This document shows positions 26,175 to 34,348 of a stretch of DNA of 64,000 nucleotides, piece by piece. The DNA comes from CAZEJK01 sp964512045 (GTDB lineage: Bacteria; Acidobacteriota; Thermoanaerobaculia; Thermoanaerobaculales; Sulfomarinibacteraceae). The stretch is from the NCBI GenBank assembly GCA_964512045.1, contig CAZEJK010000003.1:1-64000 (forward strand), given 5' to 3'. The notes beneath the pieces were generated by a model. The model saw only the letters and a list, made by a program, of their open reading frames with translations. It had not been told where the DNA came from and did no database searches. Every line of letters starts with the position of its first letter. Positions within the stretch are counted from its first letter, which is position 1. The translations under genes were made by a program, and so were the position numbers.

Positions 26175-26561
26175 TCACCAGACCACGCGGATGCCGAACT
26201 GCCCAAACGCCGGGTCGCGCGTGACGAGAGGAAGGTCCTCCAGAGCGCACTGGGCCGCCAGCATCCGATCGAACGGGTCGCGGTGCGGCACGGCCCAGAG
26301 GCCGGCGTGTTGGGCGTGACGGATCGATACGGGAAGCTCGAGCATGCGGGCCCTGGCGATCCAGCCCGAGATGTCGGAGACCAGCTCTGCTGCGGAGTCG
26401 AGCCGACCGAGACGGTACTTGGTGGCGATCTCCCAAGCGCTCGCGCTCGACACCAGCAGCTGATGGCTCGGCTCGGCGATGATGGATCGGGCGTCGGCCG
26501 AGAGCCGTTCGTCATCGAATAGCCACCACAGCAGTGCGTGAGTGTCGAGGAGGAACCTCAC
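26175..26561 (-). CDS. PIN-domain toxin (VapC-like)
   Basis: The 128-residue protein begins MRFLLDTHALLWWL with the first catalytic acidic residue. It continues with SSASAWEIATKYRLGRL (conserved Glu), RDPFDRMLAAQCALEDLPLVTRD (conserved Asp pair) and a short end. PIN toxins are Mg-dependent RNases, often cutting tRNA or rRNA. Its ATG overlaps the upstream antitoxin stop by 4 bp, the usual toxin-antitoxin arrangement. Confidence 0.9.
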   Translation of the reverse strand: MRFLLDTHALLWWLFDDERLSADARSIIAEPSHQLLVSSASAWEIATKYRLGRLDSAAELVSDISGWIARARMLELPVSIRHAQHAGLWAVPHRDPFDRMLAAQCALEDLPLVTRDPAFGQFGIRVVW

Positions 26562-26782
26562 CGTTCCCAGGCCTCCAGCTCCTCCTCGGGCAGAGGCTCG
26601 AAGAACGAGTCGTCGACCTGACCTTGGAGGAGACCGGGGGTCCGCGTCTGCGCTGGCTCGAACGGCACGAGACGGGCGTACGGAGTGCCGTTCTTGGCGA
26701 TGATGATCTCCTCGCCGGAGCGAACCCGTTCCAGCAGGCGGGAAAGGTGCGTCTTGGCCTCGTGTACGTTCACCGTTGACAT
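26558..26782 (-). CDS. Phd/YefM-family antitoxin
   Basis: The 74-residue protein reads VNVHEAKTHLSRLLERVRSGEEIIIAKNG, typical of Phd/YefM antitoxins that bind DNA through the N-terminus. An acidic C-terminal tail (DSFFEPLPEEELEAWE) should neutralise the PIN toxin. Phd-type antitoxins paired with PIN toxins are a known combination. It is the first gene of the pair and is likely to repress its own promoter. Confidence 0.9.
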   Translation of the reverse strand: MSTVNVHEAKTHLSRLLERVRSGEEIIIAKNGTPYARLVPFEPAQTRTPGLLQGQVDDSFFEPLPEEELEAWER

Positions 26783-26792
26783 GGAACGACCT

Positions 26793-26825
26793 TAGTTTAA
26801 CGATCTAGTTTAGTCAACTCAGTTG
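26793..26825 (-). promoter_or_regulatory. Toxin-antitoxin promoter/operator region
   Basis: Immediately upstream of the antitoxin start lie two direct copies of TAGTTTA (26793-26799 and 26806-26812), 13 bp apart, and an inverted repeat CAACT-C-AGTTG (26815-26825). On the minus strand TTGACT lies within this block. Such repeats are typical antitoxin binding sites. Confidence 0.5.
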
Positions 26826-26834
26826 TCTGGATCG

Positions 26835-26855
26835 AACGCGGCCCGCGGCCGCGTT
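26835..26855. repeat. GC-rich inverted repeat (REP-like)
   Basis: AACGCGGCC (26835-26843) and GGCCGCGTT (26847-26855) form a 9-bp inverted repeat with a 3-nt loop. The core resembles the perfect palindrome at 38834-38863 and partial copies near 47158, 49092 and 51653. Confidence 0.55.
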
Positions 26856-26933
26856 GGGTGACTCCTTGTGCTGCGGCCTCTGCGCAATCGGCCGCGGCTG
26901 TTGTCTCCAGAGGAGAGGGCGCGTCACGCCGTG

Positions 26934-28157
26934 TCAGGACGATGTGGTGACGATGCCTGCGTCCGTCAGCCGGGCGATCTCGTCGGTGCTGTATCCCAGC
27001 TCCGCCAGCAGCTCTGCTGTGTGCTCGCCGATGGCGGGCGGGTTGTGGCGCAATCCGAGATCGGTATCCGTCATCTCGAGCGGGATCCGCGGGAGCTTGG
27101 TGGTGACACCGGCCGGCAGCCTGGTCTCGAGGAGGCCGAGACCCTCGTTGAGCTGCGGATCGTCGTACAGGTCCTCCGGTCGGCTGATCGGCGAGAACGG
27201 GATCCCGGCGCGCTCGCAACGGGCAATCACCTCTGGGCGAGGCAGCTCCGCGATCATCTCGGCCACAGCCGGGTGCAACCATTCGCGCTCGCTGATCCGG
27301 TCGTTGTTGCTGCCCAGCCGGGGATCGGCGAGCCAGTCCTGTCGCTCGAACACCTCGCAGAACGCCTTCCAGTGCTTCTCGCTGATGATCCCGATGAAGA
27401 TCGGCCCGTCAGCGGCGTCGAAGATCCGGTAGATCGACCAGGCACTGACTCGGGCCGGCATCGGCGGAACGGGCTCGTCGCTGAGCGCGCCGTACGCCAT
27501 GTGCTGTCCCATGAAGAACGCTGCAGTCTCGAAGAGGGCTGTCTTGAGGAAGGCGCCCTCGCCGGTGAGGCTGCGCGTATACAGGGAGGTGAGGATGCCG
27601 ATCAGACCGAACATCCCACCGCCGATATCGACGATCGAGGTGCCGGCGCGCATCGGCTTGCCGGGCTCGCCGGTCATGTACGCCAGGCCCGACATCATCT
27701 GGACGACCTCATCCATGGCGGCCCGGTTCTCGTACGGTCCAGAGAGAAAGCCCTTGAGGCTGCAGTAGACGATGTCAGGCTTGATCGCCTTGACGGCATC
27801 GTAGCCGTAGCCGATGCGGTCCATTGTGCCCGGTCCGAAGTTCTCGACGAGAACGTCGGTCGTCTTCACGAGGTCGAAGATGATGGCGCGGCCTTCTTCG
27901 CTCTTGAGGTCGACCGCGAGGCTCTTCTTGTTGCGGCTGTAGAAGGCGAAGTAGCCGCTGCCGAAGCCTCGCAAACGGCGTGTGGCGTCGCCCTTCGGCG
28001 GCTCGACGTGGATGACCTCGGCGCCGAGATCGCCGAGCAGCATTCCAGTGGTCGGCCCCATGACATTGTGGGTGAAGTCGAGGACACGGATCCCTGTGAG
28101 TGGTCGTCGGCCTTCGTTGGACACGTCAAACCCTCCCATTGACTGGCTTTCGCTCAC
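26934..28157 (-). CDS. CaiB/BaiF-family CoA-transferase, cluster II
   Basis: The 407-residue protein carries LTGIRVLDFTHNVMGPTTGMLL, GAEVIHVEPPKGDATR and NKKSLAVDLKS. The probable catalytic Asp177 lies in TSIVDIGGGMFG. It is the last gene of a minus-strand operon (HMG-CoA-lyase-like, LeuC, LeuD, CoA-transferase); its ATG overlaps the LeuD stop by 4 bp. It probably transfers CoA to the hydroxy acid made by the LeuCD-like enzyme before cleavage by the lyase. The donor acyl-CoA is unknown. Confidence 0.92.
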   Translation of the reverse strand: MSESQSMGGFDVSNEGRRPLTGIRVLDFTHNVMGPTTGMLLGDLGAEVIHVEPPKGDATRRLRGFGSGYFAFYSRNKKSLAVDLKSEEGRAIIFDLVKTTDVLVENFGPGTMDRIGYGYDAVKAIKPDIVYCSLKGFLSGPYENRAAMDEVVQMMSGLAYMTGEPGKPMRAGTSIVDIGGGMFGLIGILTSLYTRSLTGEGAFLKTALFETAAFFMGQHMAYGALSDEPVPPMPARVSAWSIYRIFDAADGPIFIGIISEKHWKAFCEVFERQDWLADPRLGSNNDRISEREWLHPAVAEMIAELPRPEVIARCERAGIPFSPISRPEDLYDDPQLNEGLGLLETRLPAGVTTKLPRIPLEMTDTDLGLRHNPPAIGEHTAELLAELGYSTDEIARLTDAGIVTTSS

Positions 28158-28660
28158 GGCGTCAGCTTGTAGTCCCCGTGCCTCTTGAGGTACGGGACGA
28201 GTCCGCCTTCGTCGAGGATTTCGATCATCACCTTCGGCATCGCAGCAGCCTGGTGGTTGGTGCCTCGAGTCCGGTTGTGAACGGTTCCGTTCTCCAGGTC
28301 GACCTCGAGGACATCGCCGGTCTCGGCGGCCAGGTCTGGGACCTCGAGCACGGGCAGCCCGATGTTGATCGCATTGCGGAAGAAGATCCGCGCGAAGTAC
28401 CGGGCGATGACCGCCGAGACTCCGGCGACCTTGAGGGCGACCGGCGCTTGCTCGCGAGATGATCCACAGCCGAAGTTGTCGCCGGCGATGAGCAGGTCGC
28501 CGGGCTCAAGCCGTTGCCGGAACTCCGGATCGAGGTCCTCCAGCACGTGATCGGCGAGGCTCTGCAGATCGAGCGTCTTGGTGTACTTGCCGGCGATGAT
28601 GCGATCGGTGTCGATGTCGTCTCCGTAGACGTGAGCGCGGCCGCAGATCGGTGTTGCCAT
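28154..28660 (-). CDS. LeuD-like aconitase-superfamily small subunit (cluster II)
   Basis: The 168-residue protein contains DDIDTDRIIAGKYTK and the loop GDNFGCGSSREQAPVALK, with an RTRGTNHQAAAMPKVMIEIL segment after it. The YKT-like substrate loop (AGKYTKT) is closer to archaeal-type LeuD/HacB small subunits than the cluster I copy (LYPGPYL), which suggests a different side chain is recognised. The start at 28660 fits the family N-terminus; GAGGAGT precedes it. It lies 10 bp downstream of the large subunit and overlaps the CoA-transferase. Confidence 0.9.
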   Translation of the reverse strand: MATPICGRAHVYGDDIDTDRIIAGKYTKTLDLQSLADHVLEDLDPEFRQRLEPGDLLIAGDNFGCGSSREQAPVALKVAGVSAVIARYFARIFFRNAINIGLPVLEVPDLAAETGDVLEVDLENGTVHNRTRGTNHQAAAMPKVMIEILDEGGLVPYLKRHGDYKLTP

Positions 28661-28670
28661 CGTTGACTCC

Positions 28671-30019
28671 TCACGTCTCCAGGATGTCAGCCGGGTCGAC
28701 GATCTCGCCTGCCACAGCGGCGGCCGCGACGACCGTCGGCGAGGCCAGAAAGATTCGAGCGTTTGGGTTGCCCATTCGGCCGCGGAAGTTGCGGTTGGCG
28801 GTGGACACGACGGTCTCGCCGTCGCCCGGTACGCCGTTGTGGGTCCCGACACACGGGCCGCATCCGCTGGGAAGGAAGGAGGCGCCGGCCTCTGTCAGGG
28901 TGGCCAGCGTGCCGTCCCGTGCGGCCTCCAGAAAGACCTTTCGCGAGGCCGGGGCGATGACGAGTCGAACACCCTTGGCGACGCGGCGTCCGCCGAGGAA
29001 CCGGGCGGCCCGGTGCAGATCGGCGAGTCGGCCGTTGACGCACGTGCCGATGAACGCGTAGTCGATCTTCGTGCCGATCAGCTCGTCGATCGGTACCGTG
29101 GCGTCCGGCCGCGGAGGACAGCTGAGCTGCGGTCGTAGCGCCGCGGCGTCCAGGGTCAGCGACCGGATATAGGAGGCGTCGGTGTCTGGGTGGATGAGCT
29201 CGTCGTCCCAGCTGTACGGGAGCTCGAGGCCGTCGGGGTGCACCAGGGCCACCTTGGCACCCATCTCGATCCCCAGATTGGCGAGGGTCATCCGCTCGTC
29301 GAGGGTGAGCGGCGGGATCGCCTCGCCGCAGATCTCGACCGCCTGGTAGGTGGCGCCCGCGATGCCGACCATGCCGACCATCGCCAACGCGAGGTCCTTG
29401 GCCTCGACACCGGGGTTGAGCCGGCCGGTGACCTCCATCCGGATGGTGGGTGGTACCTTGAGCCAGGTCTTCCCGGTCAGCATGATGGCCGCCAGATCGG
29501 TCGAACCGACGCCGGTGGCGAACGCGCCGAGGGCGCCGTAGGTGCACGTGTGCGAGTCCGCACCGAGGAACGTCTCGCCCGGCCGGACCCGATCATCCTC
29601 GATCATCAGCTGATGGCAGATGCCGTCNNNNNNNNNNCTACGCCGACGGCACGCACGAATCGCCGGCCAGCCTCGTGCTGAACGCCACCAGCGCGCGCAC
29701 CGGTCCTTTGGCGGATGCCAACGCCCGCGCGAACCCGCGGCACGGCAGTCGCGGTCGCGTCCGCGAACTCCCGCATGAGATCGTGCAGACGGGCGATGCG
29801 TTCGTTCGGAGCAGGGGAGGCGTGGTCAATGACGAGGAAGGTGCGTTCCGGGTTCCACGGTGCGGTTCCCCCCATCTCGCGGAACGCCGTGATGGCGAGC
29901 GGAGCCGTCGTGTCACTCATCATCGCGGCGTCGACGTCGATCACTGTGAGATCCCCAGCCGAAACGCGTCGGCCAGCGTGACTGGAGAGGATCTTCTCGG
30001 CAACGGTCTGACCGGCCAT
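28671..30019 (-). CDS. LeuC-like aconitase-superfamily large subunit (cluster II), interrupted by an assembly gap
   Basis: The N-terminal part (30019 down to about 29775) reads MAGQTVAEKILSSHAGRRVS and DVDAAMMSDTTAPLAITAF. The C-terminal part (29627 to 28671) carries FLGADSHTCTYGALGAFATG, a Cys in GTCVNGRLADL, two Cys in SGCGPCVGTHNG, and TANRNFRGRMGN. Between them lie ten N bases and about 135 bp that do not encode the expected roughly ten residues. The frame break therefore looks like a misjoined contig end and not a real mutation. Its ATG overlaps the lyase gene stop by 4 bp. Function as for the cluster I pair. Confidence 0.85.
29628..29637. other. Assembly gap (10 N)
   Basis: Ten undetermined bases. 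The sequence on the right side (about 29638-29775) does not continue the LeuC-like reading frame, so this contig end may be chimeric or low quality. Confidence 0.98.
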
Positions 30020-30939
30020 CAGAGCACCACCTTGATCTCAGGGTTGTCGAGAACCCGGTGCATGCTGCCGGGAAAGTCGTGACCAAAGGTGCTCTCCAGC
30101 TCGCGGGAGATGGCGGCGACGGCGCGGACATCGATACCTGTTTCAATGCCCATCTGCTGGAGCATGGTGGCCAGGTCCTCAGTGGCGATGTTGCCAGTCG
30201 CGCCGGTGATGAACGGGCACCCACCCATGCCGCCGAAGGCGGTGTCGAAGATGCGGACCCCGACCTGAACTGCGGCGAAGGCGTTCGCCAGGCCTTTGCC
30301 TTCGGTGTCGTGCAGGTGGAGGATCACCGGTCGTTCGCCGGCCTCCTCGACGATCGGACCGACCAGATCCTGGAGCGAGCGGGGATCGGCCATGCCGGTC
30401 GAGTCTGCGAGGGCGAGCTCGTCGACGCCGAGATCGAGGTGCTGCTTGGCGAGGTCGAGCACCGTGCTCGGGTCGATGCGTCCCTCGAAACGGCAGCCGA
30501 AGGCGCACTGCAAGCCTCCGCGGACGGTCAGACCGGCCGAGGAGGCGGTACGGACCATCTCGGCGTAGCGCGACTGGGCTTCGTCAAGCGAGACGCCTGC
30601 GTTCTTGCGGGAGTGGGTGTCACTCGCCGAGATCGATGCGGCGACATGCTTGAGCCCGGCTGCAACGGCGCGCTCGACACCCTTCAGGTTCAGTACGAGT
30701 CCGCTGAAGACGACGTCCGAGCGCTCCGGGAGGCTGGCGCAGATCGCCTCGGCGTCCGCCATCTGGGGCACCCGTTTCGGATGGACGAACGAGCATACCT
30801 GGATCCGTCGGAGACCTGCGGCGAGCAGCGCCCGGAGGATATCGAGCTTCCGTTCGGTGGCGAGCACTGCGGACTCCGTCTGGAGCCCGTCGCGCAGGCC
30901 CTGCTCTTCGATCTGAACTCGTGGGTTGGTTGCATCCAT
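30019..30939 (-). CDS. HMG-CoA lyase-like aldolase, cluster II
   Basis: The 306-residue protein has the catalytic Arg in EQGLRDGLQTE, VCSFVHPKRVPQMAD, the metal-binding HLHDTEGKGLANAF, and GGMGGCPFITGATGNIATEDL with the signature Cys. I chose the ATG at 30939, preceded by AAGGTTGAGGG; an ATG at 30972 lacks a ribosome site. It is the first gene of the cluster II operon, which is divergent from a small exported protein and has an operator-like site in the gap. It would split the CoA ester made by the co-transcribed CoA-transferase. Confidence 0.9.
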   Translation of the reverse strand: MDATNPRVQIEEQGLRDGLQTESAVLATERKLDILRALLAAGLRRIQVCSFVHPKRVPQMADAEAICASLPERSDVVFSGLVLNLKGVERAVAAGLKHVAASISASDTHSRKNAGVSLDEAQSRYAEMVRTASSAGLTVRGGLQCAFGCRFEGRIDPSTVLDLAKQHLDLGVDELALADSTGMADPRSLQDLVGPIVEEAGERPVILHLHDTEGKGLANAFAAVQVGVRIFDTAFGGMGGCPFITGATGNIATEDLATMLQQMGIETGIDVRAVAAISRELESTFGHDFPGSMHRVLDNPEIKVVL

Positions 30940-31023
30940 CACTGGGCCCTCAACCTTCTCATCGGCGGCCAATTCTAGCCTGTCTGGTCAGCGTTGCACG
31001 TCGTCGCCGGCGCCCGAGCACGG

Positions 31024-31072
31024 TTGACAGCGGCCACCGGCGCCCATAAGCTAGTCCTAATGACCGAACAAT
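31024..31072 (+). promoter_or_regulatory. Promoter and strong 14-bp operator-like site in divergent gap
   Basis: TTGACA (31024-31029) and TAAGCT (31047-31052) are 17 bp apart, directed to the small exported protein gene. The minus strand of 31059-31072 reads ATTGTTCGGTCATT, matching 11 of 14 positions of ATTGTCCGGACAAT. Its place just after the -10 suits a repressor site and could also serve the divergent lyase operon. Confidence 0.6.
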
Positions 31073-31162
31073 ACTACAAATACCCGGGGCTGGAGTCAAA
31101 CCCGAACCAGGGGTGCGCGGGACATGTCGGTGCGGTCTGTGCGCGTCTGAAAGGAGGGAGAT

Positions 31163-31492
31163 ATGAACCTGACTGCTCGTGGCATCGCACTGATTGTTTC
31201 GTTCGTGATACTGGCGCCAGCCGCCAGCGCCGGATCCCTCGAGGAGGATCTCGAGCTGCACGATCAGGGCGGAACGGCGACGATCACCTCCGAGGGCGAC
31301 GCTCCGATCACCTACACCGTCCAGCTCGAGCAGCGCGTCTACACCGGTAGTCGGTCGGTGCCAGTGCTGAAGTTGGCAGTGTTTGAAGAGGGGAAAGAGG
31401 AATCTGTGGCGTATAGCTGGGCCGAGCCGTCGGCGGCGAACATCGGCATGAACCTGCGGTGGTTTCAGGCCGGCTGTACGGCCGCGGAGTAA
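31163..31492 (+). CDS. Small exported protein, stand-alone copy of the CpeT-protein C-terminal domain
   Basis: The 109-residue protein has a signal peptide (IALIVSFVILAPAASA). A mature domain follows with LELHDQGGTATITSEGDAP, TYTVQLEQRV and AANIGMNLRWFQAGC. This clearly resembles the C-terminal 85 or so residues of the protein at 58224-59216 (VVHDQGGSATVTADDEKPG, TYTLRLSQT, RIALQLSWLQVDC). I know no named family for this beta-rich domain. GAAAGGAGGGAG lies just before the ATG. It is co-directional with the DUF1330/SnoaL-type gene 51 bp downstream. Confidence 0.75.
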   Translation: MNLTARGIALIVSFVILAPAASAGSLEEDLELHDQGGTATITSEGDAPITYTVQLEQRVYTGSRSVPVLKLAVFEEGKEESVAYSWAEPSAANIGMNLRWFQAGCTAAE

Positions 31493-31543
31493 GGCCTGGA
31501 GCTGTTCCACTGGCGTGCCTGTGACGGGATTGGAGGAGCGACG

Positions 31544-32383
31544 ATGCACAAAGGAACAGGAGCGATCATGGCCGCACTGCTGATCGGAATGGTGGGGGCC
31601 GCCGGGGGTGGTGAGCCGACGAGCGAGCCGGCAGCTGCCGAGCCTGCGACGGCCGCCGAGACGATGAAGAGTGGCGAGAGCCCGACGCTGCTGTTCGTTC
31701 AGGGCAAGCTGAAGGAGGGCGCGGAGCCGATCTATCAGCGGTACCTGGCGGGCACCCAGCCGCTGATGGCCGAGTACGGCGTCGAGGTGGAGTGGGTCGG
31801 CAGCGGCGTGGAGAGCGAGCACACGACCGAGAGCTGGCCTGTCAACGCCGTACTGCGCTTCCCGAGCCGTGAGTCGGCCGAGCAGTTCTTGTCCGATCCT
31901 CGCTATCTGGAGATCAAGGCGGCGTACAGAGACAAGGCCTACGAGACGCTGCACTTGAGCCTGGTAGCAGCTCGTCCGCCGATCGTGGAGACACCCCGAG
32001 AGGTGGCCGAGGCGGCGTTCGCCGATCTCCGTCATGGCCTCGCGAGCGGCGAGTGGCAACCGTTTCTCGACCGCCTGAGCGACGACTTCACCTTTCACTT
32101 CCCCCTCGGGCGATATCAAGGGCTGAACCGCGGCAAGGAGAAGGCCGAGGAGTTCTTCCAGTTCGTTTCGCAAGCCTACCCGGACGGTCTCGATGTCTAC
32201 GAGGTGGTTGGGGTGACGGCCGAAGACACGCGGGTGGTCTTCGAGTTCCGCGACCGGGGCGAGCTGCGTGGGGCGCCGTACGAGAACCTCGTGGCGATCT
32301 CGCTTGACGTGTGCGGCGACACGATCTGTGGGTACCGCGAGTACTTCGGGCTCGTCGGTCCGCCGCCGGGCGGGGACGGCTGA
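31544..32383 (+). CDS. Exported DUF1330 plus SnoaL-like (NTF2-fold) fusion
   Basis: The 279-residue protein has an N-terminal hydrophobic signal and an Ala/Glu-rich linker. A DUF1330-like ferredoxin-fold domain follows (about 47-145; FVQGKLKEGAEPIYQRYL, AVLRFPSRESAEQFLSDPRY). The last domain is an NTF2-like SnoaL domain (about 155-275; FADLRHGLASGEWQPFLDRLSDDF-type start, FHFPLGRYQGLNRGKEKAEEFF). Both folds bind small organic ligands; SnoaL relatives are cyclases, isomerases or hydroxylases. An exported fusion is unusual. Function unknown. Confidence 0.75.
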   Translation: MHKGTGAIMAALLIGMVGAAGGGEPTSEPAAAEPATAAETMKSGESPTLLFVQGKLKEGAEPIYQRYLAGTQPLMAEYGVEVEWVGSGVESEHTTESWPVNAVLRFPSRESAEQFLSDPRYLEIKAAYRDKAYETLHLSLVAARPPIVETPREVAEAAFADLRHGLASGEWQPFLDRLSDDFTFHFPLGRYQGLNRGKEKAEEFFQFVSQAYPDGLDVYEVVGVTAEDTRVVFEFRDRGELRGAPYENLVAISLDVCGDTICGYREYFGLVGPPPGGDG

Positions 32384-32399
32384 GCAGTGCTCCGGACGT

Positions 32400-33416
32400 T
32401 CAGCCCACGGTGACGACGATCTTCCCGACGTGCTGGTTGAGGGCCAGCTGGGCGAGTGCCTCGGGGACCTGCTCGAACGGGTGCTCGGCGGCGATGACGG
32501 GGCGTGCAGCCCCGTTGCGAGCGAGCTCGAGGGCGGTGCCGATCACTGCAGCGAGCTCTGCGGGATCCCGTTGCAGCCGGTAGACGGTGTAACCGTGCAC
32601 CGCCAGGTCCTTGAGAATCATCGTGCGGAGATCGAGCGGTGGCGCGGCGCCGGCGAGCAGTCCGTAGACCACGATGCGGCCGTCCACAGCCGCACATTGG
32701 AGGAGCGCCTCCGCGTAGGCGTAACCCACCGGGTCGAAGACGAGATCGGCGCCAGCTTCGTTGGTGAGCCTCTGAACCGCAGAGCCGAGCTCCCCGGGGG
32801 CGGTGGCGAGCACGACGTGGTCGGCCAGCTCACGAAGAGGATCGACCTTCTCAGGAGTGGTGGTCGATGCGATGGTCTCGGCGCCCAGGCTGCGGGCGAT
32901 CTGGAGCGCCATGACGCCGACTCCGCTGGAGGCGGCCGTTATGAGAGCTCGGTCTCCCGCACCGAGCGTGCCGATCCGAAGTCCGCCGAGGGCTGTCAGT
33001 GTCGCCAGCCACCAGGCAGCCGCCTCGGTGTCGGAGAAGCCATCCGGAGAGGGCAAGAGCGCCCGCTGCGGGTAGAGACCGACAGTGCGGTATGTTCCCA
33101 TGCGGGCGTGGTCGACCCGGCCAACCATGAGACCCACTTTCTCGCCGATCTCGGGCTGCCAGCTCCCCACCGGCGGCTCACCGGCGGGTCCGAGGGCGAG
33201 GACCTCGCCGACGGCCTCGTGGCCGAGGTAGGACGGCGTCGGAGGCGGCGCGATGTAGCGGCCGGCGAGGTGCATCAGATCGGAGCGGTTGACACCGATG
33301 GCGCGCAGGCGCACGAGCGCCTCCCCAGGGCCCGGATCCGGGAGGTCATGGTCGGTCAGCTCGAGCACCTCGGGCCCACCGGTGGTGGAGAACGCCCACG
33401 CCGTGGCCTGTCTCAT
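32400..33416 (-). CDS. MDR-family quinone oxidoreductase-like protein
   Basis: The 338-residue protein has TTGGPEVLELTDHDLPDPGPGEALVRLRAIGVNRSDLMH and the NADP fold ALITAASSGVGVMALQIARSLGAETIA. The pattern is that of zeta-crystallin-type NADPH:quinone or enoyl reductases. It is the last gene of a minus-strand operon after a CoA-transferase and a DUF1838 gene; its start overlaps the DUF1838 stop by 4 bp. It may reduce a conjugated intermediate. Confidence 0.87.
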   Translation of the reverse strand: MRQATAWAFSTTGGPEVLELTDHDLPDPGPGEALVRLRAIGVNRSDLMHLAGRYIAPPPTPSYLGHEAVGEVLALGPAGEPPVGSWQPEIGEKVGLMVGRVDHARMGTYRTVGLYPQRALLPSPDGFSDTEAAAWWLATLTALGGLRIGTLGAGDRALITAASSGVGVMALQIARSLGAETIASTTTPEKVDPLRELADHVVLATAPGELGSAVQRLTNEAGADLVFDPVGYAYAEALLQCAAVDGRIVVYGLLAGAAPPLDLRTMILKDLAVHGYTVYRLQRDPAELAAVIGTALELARNGAARPVIAAEHPFEQVPEALAQLALNQHVGKIVVTVG

Positions 33417-34327
33417 TCGTCGGGCTCCTCGGTTTGGGCCGCCTCGCGCTCGGCGTCGATCACCTTCTTGAAGTATGTCCAGCTGGTCTCGTTCGGTCGT
33501 GGGTCATCCAGAGGGGGCGGCTCCTGGTACTCCGGGTGGCCGTCGAGCAGCTCCTGCTTGAGGATCGCAGGGAGCTCGTCCCAGCTGCTCAGACGTTTGC
33601 CGGCGCCGTTGTAGATCATCTGTCCGACGCGGTCACCCATCTTCATCCACGGGAGCCAGCCGGAGACCCGGGCCCAGGAGACGTGGCAGTTGTCGAGACC
33701 GTCCACGGAGGCGTCGAGGAGCGCGGCCTCGTTGAAGAAGAAGTTGAACATCTCGATGGCGTGGTAGGTTCCACCAATGTACTCCTGATAGTCGCCGCCG
33801 AGTGGGTTGGCGTAGAACAACGGAACCTCGATGCGCATCCAACCACGACCGTCCTTGAACGTGGCGTCGAGCTCGAACGGGCCGCGGCGCCCGTGCGCGA
33901 AGATCGGGAACCTGGAGTTCACGGGGTCGTTGAAGATGTGCACGACCTCGAGCTCCTCGCCGGTCCACGGGTTGTCCCAGGTTCGCAGCACCTCGCCGGT
34001 CTCGGGATCCAGATAGATGAGCGCTTCCCTGGAGACCATGCGGTAGCCGTAGCCCTTCTCTGGGTCGGTGAGCGTCGCACACGCACGGATGTTCATCCCC
34101 TCGTAGGTGAACAGCAGGCGGTCTCGCTCGCCCGGTACACGGCTGTAGACGTTCCCACTCCACCAGTAGACGGCGGGTTTGCCGTCCTTGAGCGAGCACT
34201 GCGTCTTGCGGAGTGCGCGGACTGCGTCGTTGGGGTCCGACAGGTCCAGCTGCTCCTCAGCCGATACGGTCGGAGCCACGAGAGCGGCGATGGCGACGAC
34301 GAGGCTGATGACGGTCAGACGGTGCAT
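33413..34327 (-). CDS. Exported DUF1838-family protein
   Basis: The 304-residue protein has a signal peptide (VISLVVAIAALVAPTVSA). Its body is typical of DUF1838: KPAVYWWSGNVYSRVPGE, LFTYEGMNIRACATL, REALIYLDPETGEVLRTWDNPWTGE, VSGWLPWMKMGDRVGQMIY and an end ETSWTYFKKVID. The biochemical role of DUF1838 is not established; Trp and Tyr abundance suggests an all-beta ligand-binding domain. I chose the ATG at 34327 with GGAGG before it. A paralogue lies at 56566-57369. Confidence 0.82.
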   Translation of the reverse strand: MHRLTVISLVVAIAALVAPTVSAEEQLDLSDPNDAVRALRKTQCSLKDGKPAVYWWSGNVYSRVPGERDRLLFTYEGMNIRACATLTDPEKGYGYRMVSREALIYLDPETGEVLRTWDNPWTGEELEVVHIFNDPVNSRFPIFAHGRRGPFELDATFKDGRGWMRIEVPLFYANPLGGDYQEYIGGTYHAIEMFNFFFNEAALLDASVDGLDNCHVSWARVSGWLPWMKMGDRVGQMIYNGAGKRLSSWDELPAILKQELLDGHPEYQEPPPLDDPRPNETSWTYFKKVIDAEREAAQTEEPDE

Positions 34328-34348
34328 TGGGTCCTCCATTCAGTGCAC

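Noticed and set aside
28671..30019. LeuC-like gene as a natural pseudogene
   Set aside because: The break coincides with an N gap and a poor contig end; assembly error is simpler.
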